Below the pieces are notes generated by a model. The model worked only from the letters and a program-made list of their open reading frames with translations. It ran no database searches and was not told the origin of the DNA. A stretch of DNA of 12,571 bases from UBA4055 sp036721445 (GTDB lineage Bacteria; UBA4055): assembly GCA_036721445.1 (NCBI GenBank), contig DAIMKZ010000059.1, forward strand, positions 1 through 12,571. Direction: 5' to 3'. Below are positions 8,315 through 12,571 of the stretch, piece after piece. A program made the position numbers and the translations under genes. Positions within the stretch are counted from its first letter, which is position 1. Each line of letters starts with the position of its first letter.

Positions 8315-9628
8315 CTAAAATTTAATTTCTCCGAACAAAGTAACACCGTCCGCCCTGCCTATCTCAACCTGCACATAATCTCCTGGTCTGACAGTGCCGT
8401 TATTTGTAAATATTACCATCCTGTTCTGCTCAGTCCTGCCCATCATTTCGCTCTTTCTTTTCTTACTGACGGTCTCGACGAGGATCTCTTTCGTTTTACC
8501 TTTATCACGGCTTATTTGTTCAAGTCCGACCGATCTGTTTAACTCAACGACCGCGTTATGCCTTTCATTTTTTACTTTTTTAGGCACGTCATCCTTAAAA
8601 TATTTTTTTGCATATGTAAGATCCCTTTCGGAATATATGAACATAAAAGCATTGTCGAATTTCGCCTTTTTCATAACATCGAGGGTTTCGAGAAAATCCT
8701 CATCTGTTTCTCCGGGAAAGCCGACTATTATATCTGTGGTCAGAGCTATTTCAGGAACGGCATTTTTTATCTTTTCTATCTTTTCCAGGTACTCTTCTTT
8801 TGTATATCCTCTGTTCATTCGTTTCAGGATTTCGTTGCTGCCTGCCTGGAAAGGAAGGTGAAGGTGTTTGCACACTTTGGGATTATCAGCCATGACCTGA
8901 ATAAGGTCGTCCGAAATATCCTTCGGATGAGATGTGGCGAACCTGAGCCTTCTCAAACCTTCGACCTCCGAGACCTTTTTGAGCAGTTTTGCGAAAGACA
9001 CGCCATCCCAGTCATAAGAATTGACATTCTGGCCAAGCAGAGTGACCTCGCTTATACCTTTTCCAACCGCATGCTTAACTTCATTCAGTATCTGCTCTAC
9101 ACTTCTGCTCCTCTCCCTTCCCCTTACATACGGGACCACGCAGTACGAACAGAAATTGTTGCAGCCTCTCGTGATCGTTATGAAGGTCGAGAATTTATTC
9201 TCAGAAGAAGGCAGTATCTCGTCGTAATTCTGGATGTGAGTAAGCTCAATATCCTCATGAAGCTTCTTATCTTTCAGTGATGCTTTTATCATTTCGGGAA
9301 GCTTGTCGTAACTGTCCGGACCCGCGAGAATATCAATAAAAGGAAGTTCCTTTTTCAGTCTGTCAGGCGAATGCTGGGGAATGCAGCCTAAGATCCCTGC
9401 CACCTTCATTTTACCCTTCTTTTTTAGATGGGCGTACTGCTGATATTTATGGATGACCCTCTCGACAGCTTTTTCCCTTATGGCGCAGGTGTTAAGAAGA
9501 ACTATCTCAGCCTCTTTCATGCTTCCCGCTTTTGAATAACCGGCTCGACTCAGAATACTCGTAACAAGCTCAGAATCGTAAACATTCATCTGACACCCGA
9601 AAGTCTCTATGTAAAACCTTAATCCCAA
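8315..9628 (-). CDS. miaB: tRNA-2-methylthio-N6-dimethylallyladenosine synthase (radical SAM methylthiotransferase)
   Basis: 437 residues, full length. It adds a methylthio group to i6A37 of tRNAs that read UNN codons, giving ms2i6A. Seen: N-terminal UPF0004 domain with Cys12 ('FGCQMN'), Cys48 ('LLNTCAI') and Cys82 ('ILGCIPQ') for the auxiliary 4Fe-4S cluster; radical SAM motif Cys156-x3-Cys160-x2-Cys163 in 'TRGCNNFCSYCVVPY'; 'VRGRERSR' directly after; 'SHPKD' in the core; and a C-terminal TRAM domain (about 375-437) that binds tRNA. 'FGCQMN' and 'RGRERSR' favour MiaB over RimO or MtaB. The start is TTG (9628-9626): the protein must begin just before 'LRFYIETFGCQMN' and AAGGA lies seven bases upstream. 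First gene of the five-gene operon. Confidence 0.95.
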   Translation of the reverse strand: MGLRFYIETFGCQMNVYDSELVTSILSRAGYSKAGSMKEAEIVLLNTCAIREKAVERVIHKYQQYAHLKKKGKMKVAGILGCIPQHSPDRLKKELPFIDILAGPDSYDKLPEMIKASLKDKKLHEDIELTHIQNYDEILPSSENKFSTFITITRGCNNFCSYCVVPYVRGRERSRSVEQILNEVKHAVGKGISEVTLLGQNVNSYDWDGVSFAKLLKKVSEVEGLRRLRFATSHPKDISDDLIQVMADNPKVCKHLHLPFQAGSNEILKRMNRGYTKEEYLEKIEKIKNAVPEIALTTDIIVGFPGETDEDFLETLDVMKKAKFDNAFMFIYSERDLTYAKKYFKDDVPKKVKNERHNAVVELNRSVGLEQISRDKGKTKEILVETVSKKRKSEMMGRTEQNRMVIFTNNGTVRPGDYVQVEIGRADGVTLFGEIKF

Positions 9629-9635
9629 AGATAAT

Positions 9636-9640
9636 TCCTT
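9636..9640 (-). promoter_or_regulatory. Ribosome binding site deciding the TTG start of miaB
   Basis: AAGGA on the minus strand is followed by seven bases and then TTG (9628-9626). No ATG lies at a suitable position upstream in frame, and the family N-terminus begins right here, so TTG initiation is well supported. Confidence 0.75.
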
Positions 9641-9659
9641 TCTTATTTATTAGCTATGT

Positions 9660-9688
9660 AATATACTGCCGAACAGGAGAAAACACAA
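9660..9688 (-). promoter_or_regulatory. Candidate promoter of the miaB operon
   Basis: On the minus strand, TTGTGT (9688-9683) and TATATT (9665-9660) are separated by 17 bases. The -10 box matches the sigma-70 consensus at five of six positions, the -35 at only three. Transcription would start near 9653, about 25 bases before the TTG start. The surrounding DNA is AT-rich, so chance matches are possible. Confidence 0.45.
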
Positions 9689-9710
9689 AATTTATATTCA
9701 ATATTTTTGT

Positions 9711-9738
9711 TTGAACCGCCGTCTTTTGTTAGTATAAT
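9711..9738 (+). promoter_or_regulatory. Sigma-70-type promoter for the DUF4153-like gene
   Basis: TTGAAC (9711-9716) and a perfect TATAAT (9733-9738) are separated by 16 bases. Just upstream (about 9688-9710) lies an AT-rich stretch that could act as an UP element. Transcription would begin near 9745, leaving a short leader that contains GGAGG (9755-9759) six bases before the ATG at 9766. It faces away from the miaB operon promoter. Confidence 0.75.
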
Positions 9739-9765
9739 ACTGATAAATACCTGCGGAGGCGGATC

Positions 9766-11622
9766 ATGAATCTTTTCAAACGGCTGTCTGTAAAAGTGAT
9801 CACTGAAAATTTTGTAAAAACGGTAAAGCGGTTTCCCCTTCCCGTTCTGTTCTCTGCGCTCACTGCGGTTCTTGTTATCATCGAGATCGAGAAATTCTCT
9901 TATTTTAACAGATCGCACCTGATCGAAAAGAGTATCTTCATTTCGATACTGGGATTTTTCATGACGCTGGTCTCTGCTCTATACACTGAAAAGAGAACTT
10001 CTCATACTAAAGGGAAGTACATTTTCAACCTGATCGCGATTCTGCTGCTTGTTTACCTTTTCTTCACGCTGCCTGAAAAATTCAGAGAGACCGACTACAT
10101 TATTTTCGCGAATTTTTTATCAGCTTCGCTTTTCGCCCTGATGTTCGTTTATACTGAGAAGGAGAACGACAAATATTTCGGAATATACAATATTACTCTG
10201 TTCATGAGGGCTTTTACGAGTTTTGTATTTGCGGTCATCCTTTTCCTCGGGCTCGCATCTGCCGTTTTTGCAGTACAGGAACTTTTGGTAGGCGATAATT
10301 TTCACGAAGAGATATACGGCGATATCTGGGCTCTCGTCGCCGCGTTCTTCGCGCCTGTTTTCTTCCTCGGCGGCCTTCCTGAAAAAAATGAGCCGGACAC
10401 CGAAACTTTCCAGTTCCCTAAAGCGCTTAAGGTCCTTCTTCAGTTCATACTTATCCCTCTCGTATCACTTTACCTTATGATCCTTTATTCCTACGCGGCG
10501 AAGATTATTTTTACCAGGGTCTGGCCGGAAGGCATCGTTTCATATTTGATAATCAGCTACTCTCTTGTCGGGATAATCGCCATAATTCTGCTTTCCCCTC
10601 TCAGAGACGATGAGAATTTCGCGTGGACAAAAACTTTCTCTAAATATTTTTTCAGGGCTCTTCTTCCTCTGATCATAGTACTATTTATGGCTATATTCAA
10701 AAGGATAGGCCAGTACGGAGTAACAGAAAAAAGATATTTTATACTAATTCTGGCGTTCTGGCTTGCGGGAACTGCTCTGTATATGGTTTTCGGCAAAAAG
10801 AAAAATCTCAAACTTCTGCCTGTGACGCTTTCAATAATTTCCGTACTCTCTCTATACGGGCCTTGGAGCTGTTTTTCGGTATCTTTAAGAAGCCAGAGAG
10901 CTATACTCAAAGAGCTTCTGACGGACAGCGGGATACTTGTAGAAGGCAGGATCATTTCAACCGAAAAAGAGATCCCTTTCGCCGACCGGAAAAGCATATC
11001 TTCAATAGTTTCATATTTCTATGACAATCACGGGATCGGCAAACTTGATTATCTTGCCCCTTTATATGAGAAGCTCAAAACGGAGACTGATGACAAGGTC
11101 AAGGATAAATACCATTATTACAGGGACAAAAATGAGCAGGTTCCGAGAAGAATGCTGGTGCGCGAGGGATTCGGTTTTGAGTTCGTGAATGAATATCAGA
11201 CACAAAACAGCTTCGACTATATCAATGTCGCTTTAAAATATAATTATGACCCTGTTCTCGAAGACATTTCAGGTTACGACAGAATGATAGACTGTACCGA
11301 CAATATTTTTAAAAAGCCTGTATTTGATGAAGGATATTCTCTTTACATCAGGCATGACAGTAATAAAGTGATCTTCTCAAAAGACAGTCTGTCGGAACTT
11401 TTCTCGATCGATCTTAAACTCTACACGGACGAAATCCTTAAAAAGATCAAAAATCCTGTGAACGGCAATCAGCTCGGACCTGAAGAAATGACGGTAAGGG
11501 ACGAAAATGATTCTCTCAAATATATGATAGCGTTCAGGAATTTCAATCTGACAAGAAAGAACGAAAATGAAAAATACGAACTGAGTTCATCTCATTTCAG
11601 ACTGTATTTTACTATCAACTAG
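9766..11622 (+). CDS. DUF4153-like polytopic membrane protein with soluble C-terminal domain
   Basis: 618 residues. About eleven hydrophobic helices are visible between residues 25 and 370 (near 26-40, 54-74, 84-102, 112-130, 148-172, 186-204, 222-246, 256-276, 294-312, 323-342, 348-366). The motif 'RIGQYGVTEKRYF' at 313-325, followed by a helix starting 'LILAFWLAG', is characteristic of the DUF4153 family, whose function is unknown to me. After the last helix the remaining ~245 residues are charged and non-hydrophobic ('LLTDSGILVEGRII' near 385, then 'DRKSISSIVSYFYD' and 'REGFGFEF'), which suggests a folded soluble domain on one face of the membrane. ATG start with GGAGG at good spacing and a clear promoter upstream, so it is probably transcribed alone. 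The stop TAG is one base from the stop of the opposing gene. A transporter or a sensor are both possible; no signature decides. Confidence 0.8.
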   Translation: MNLFKRLSVKVITENFVKTVKRFPLPVLFSALTAVLVIIEIEKFSYFNRSHLIEKSIFISILGFFMTLVSALYTEKRTSHTKGKYIFNLIAILLLVYLFFTLPEKFRETDYIIFANFLSASLFALMFVYTEKENDKYFGIYNITLFMRAFTSFVFAVILFLGLASAVFAVQELLVGDNFHEEIYGDIWALVAAFFAPVFFLGGLPEKNEPDTETFQFPKALKVLLQFILIPLVSLYLMILYSYAAKIIFTRVWPEGIVSYLIISYSLVGIIAIILLSPLRDDENFAWTKTFSKYFFRALLPLIIVLFMAIFKRIGQYGVTEKRYFILILAFWLAGTALYMVFGKKKNLKLLPVTLSIISVLSLYGPWSCFSVSLRSQRAILKELLTDSGILVEGRIISTEKEIPFADRKSISSIVSYFYDNHGIGKLDYLAPLYEKLKTETDDKVKDKYHYYRDKNEQVPRRMLVREGFGFEFVNEYQTQNSFDYINVALKYNYDPVLEDISGYDRMIDCTDNIFKKPVFDEGYSLYIRHDSNKVIFSKDSLSELFSIDLKLYTDEILKKIKNPVNGNQLGPEEMTVRDENDSLKYMIAFRNFNLTRKNENEKYELSSSHFRLYFTIN

Positions 11623-11623
11623 A

Positions 11624-12571
11624 CTATTTGCTTCTGGCGACCCTGAAGCCGAGTAAAGAAAGTTTATCGTTAGGATTGTAGAGATTCCTGAATTCGTTCG
11701 TGCAGTATTTTTCGCAGCTGACCCAGCTGCCTCCGCGCGCAGTTTTTAAAAAACCGTACCGGGGCCCCGTTGGATCCCTCTGGGTTTCCTGAGTATACTC
11801 CCCGTACCAGTCCCAGCACCATTCGCAGACGTTTCCGCTCATGTCATATATCTCAAGCCCGTTCGGTTTTCTGCATCCGCCGGCTCTGGGCGACTTAGCG
11901 CGGCACCCCGCGAATACGGCGACCTCGGCTGCGTCTTCGCAGCCGCTGAACCTGTTTCCGGAAGCGTGCTTTCCGCCCCTTGCGGCATACTCCCATTCCG
12001 CCTCGGTCGGGAGCCTGTACCCTTTTGCGGTGAAATTGCAGGTTACATCATTTCCTGATATTTCATAACATTTTTCAAGACGCTCTATCTCGCTCAGCCT
12101 GTTGCAGAATTTCACCGCGTCGAACCAGCTCACAGTCTCAACAGGAAGGCTGTCTCCTTTAAATTTACATTCAGGGGATCCCATCACGAACTCCCATTCA
12201 GCCTGTGTGATCTCGTATTTTCCTATATAGAAATCTGACAGTATGACTTTTCTCGACGGAAGCTCATCCCTGTTCTCGCTTCCGCCCATAATATAACTTC
12301 CGCCCTCTACGAGCACATATTTTCCGCCTATATCAGTGCCTTTCTCCAGATCAACGTTCAGCCTTTCCACTTTTCCGGCAGTAATATCTGTTTCACCTGA
12401 CTTTGTCTTATACCCGCGGGCCATTACACGCCACTTATAATGCCCTTCAGGCAGGTTCGCAAAAGCCTTACCGCCCTGACTGCAGTATTTATCGACTCCT
12501 TCCTCCCATACTTCGATGCAGGCATCATAAGGTTTAACGCTCAAATTCATCATTCCAGTCGGATATTCGGG
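11624..12571 (-). CDS. PEGA-domain plus FGE/SUMF1-like protein (5' end outside window)
   Basis: The frame is open to the window edge: six further codons (PEYPTG) precede the Met at 12553, there is no convincing ribosome binding site there, and 'GMMNLSVKPYDACIEV' reads as the first strand of a PEGA domain. The gene therefore probably continues beyond the window. Numbering from the Met at 12553: PEGA domain about 1-70 ('LPEGHYKWRVMARGYK'), then an FGE-sulfatase/SUMF1-like domain about 74-309 with 'VEGGSYIMGG', 'YEITQAEWEFVMG', 'VSWFDAVKFCNRLS', 'GYRLPTEAEWEYAARGG', 'NGLEIYDMSGNVCEWCWDWY', 'ARGGSWVSCEKYC' and the closing 'LGFRVARSK'. The family includes formylglycine-generating enzyme, which oxidises a Cys in sulfatases, and many members of other or unknown role. 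Cys280 and Cys284 lie near the place of the catalytic pair, but their spacing is one residue shorter than in true FGE. The protein is rich in cysteine. No sulfatase is nearby. A surface or periplasmic location is likely from the PEGA domain. Confidence 0.88.
   Translation of the reverse strand, partial: PEYPTGMMNLSVKPYDACIEVWEEGVDKYCSQGGKAFANLPEGHYKWRVMARGYKTKSGETDITAGKVERLNVDLEKGTDIGGKYVLVEGGSYIMGGSENRDELPSRKVILSDFYIGKYEITQAEWEFVMGSPECKFKGDSLPVETVSWFDAVKFCNRLSEIERLEKCYEISGNDVTCNFTAKGYRLPTEAEWEYAARGGKHASGNRFSGCEDAAEVAVFAGCRAKSPRAGGCRKPNGLEIYDMSGNVCEWCWDWYGEYTQETQRDPTGPRYGFLKTARGGSWVSCEKYCTNEFRNLYNPNDKLSLLGFRVARSK

Noticed and set aside
8558..9280. 240-residue plus-strand open frame inside miaB
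   Set aside because: It lies fully antisense to miaB, which has all its catalytic motifs intact; the translation shows no recognisable domain and no ribosome binding site of note.
9716..9762. CCGCC (9716-9720) and GGCGG (9758-9762) as an inverted repeat or leader hairpin
   Set aside because: The left arm overlaps the -35 region and lies upstream of the predicted transcription start, so the RNA could not form it; five bases with a 37-base gap is within chance.
9643..9918. 91-residue minus-strand open frame across the miaB/DUF4153 intergenic region
   Set aside because: It overlaps the start of the well-supported DUF4153-like gene and both promoter candidates, its translation is highly charged and irregular with no family resemblance, and the real miaB start lies just beyond it.
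10557..10997. 146-residue minus-strand open frame inside the DUF4153-like gene
   Set aside because: Antisense shadow of membrane-helix coding sequence, no family features.
11560..11625. Weak minus-strand hairpin TGAG/CTCA downstream of the FGE-like gene
   Set aside because: Only a four-base stem, and the T-run after it is short and offset, so it is too weak to call a terminator.
12551..12553. ATG at 12553 as the true start of the FGE-like gene
   Set aside because: The frame is open upstream to the window edge, no good Shine-Dalgarno sequence precedes it, and the PEGA domain would begin abruptly without room for a signal or anchor. A start outside the window is more likely.
1..12571. CRISPR arrays, insertion sequences, tRNA/rRNA genes, defence systems
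   Set aside because: I looked for regular direct repeats, terminal inverted repeats with a transposase, RNA gene signatures and known defence motifs on both strands and saw none.

Overview
The window reads as ordinary chromosomal DNA from an uncultured-type bacterium, most plausibly of the wider FCB (Fibrobacteres-Chlorobi-Bacteroidetes) branch or a neighbouring candidate phylum such as Cloacimonadota or Delongbacteria. This is inferred from gene content only: a large secreted gingipain-type (C25) peptidase with FG-GAP/VCBS repeats and a C-terminal FN3-like module, a secreted member of the family often mislabelled 'asparagine synthetase B' in Bacteroidetes, and a PEGA plus formylglycine-generating-enzyme-like (FGE-like) protein. 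No marker in the window fixes the phylum. Coding density is very high, and no gene-free stretch exceeds about 140 bases.

Layout. (1) Bases 2-682 (+) hold the 3' end of a FAD-dependent amine/amino-acid oxidoreductase cut by the window edge. It converges on the next unit across a shared bidirectional hairpin terminator (681-708). (2) Bases 707-9628 (-) form one tight five-gene unit, in transcription order miaB (tRNA methylthiotransferase), a LapA-like two-helix membrane protein with a coiled coil, nadB (L-aspartate oxidase), a 1418-residue secreted C25 peptidase, and a secreted class-I-amidotransferase-like protein. Gaps are 15, 13, 8 and 3 bases, so co-transcription from the promoter region near 9660-9688 is likely. 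The first and last genes appear to start with TTG. (3) A 137-base divergent intergenic region (9629-9765) carries a good sigma-70-type promoter for the + strand gene and a weaker one for the operon. (4) Bases 9766-11622 (+) encode a DUF4153-type polytopic membrane protein with a large soluble C-terminal part. (5) Bases 11624-12571 (-) hold a PEGA-FGE-like protein whose 5' end lies outside the window. Its stop codon is one base from the stop of the DUF4153 gene.

How the genes fit together. The front of the operon is housekeeping (tRNA ms2i6A modification, entry step of de novo NAD synthesis). The back encodes two exported proteins whose genes are almost fused (3-base gap), so the peptidase and the amidotransferase-like protein may act together outside the cytoplasm. 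I see no defence system, mobile element, CRISPR array, tRNA or rRNA. The most under-described parts are the C25 peptidase/amidotransferase-like pair, the peptidase's C-terminus without a recognisable type IX sorting domain, and the PEGA-FGE-like protein with a shifted cysteine pair.
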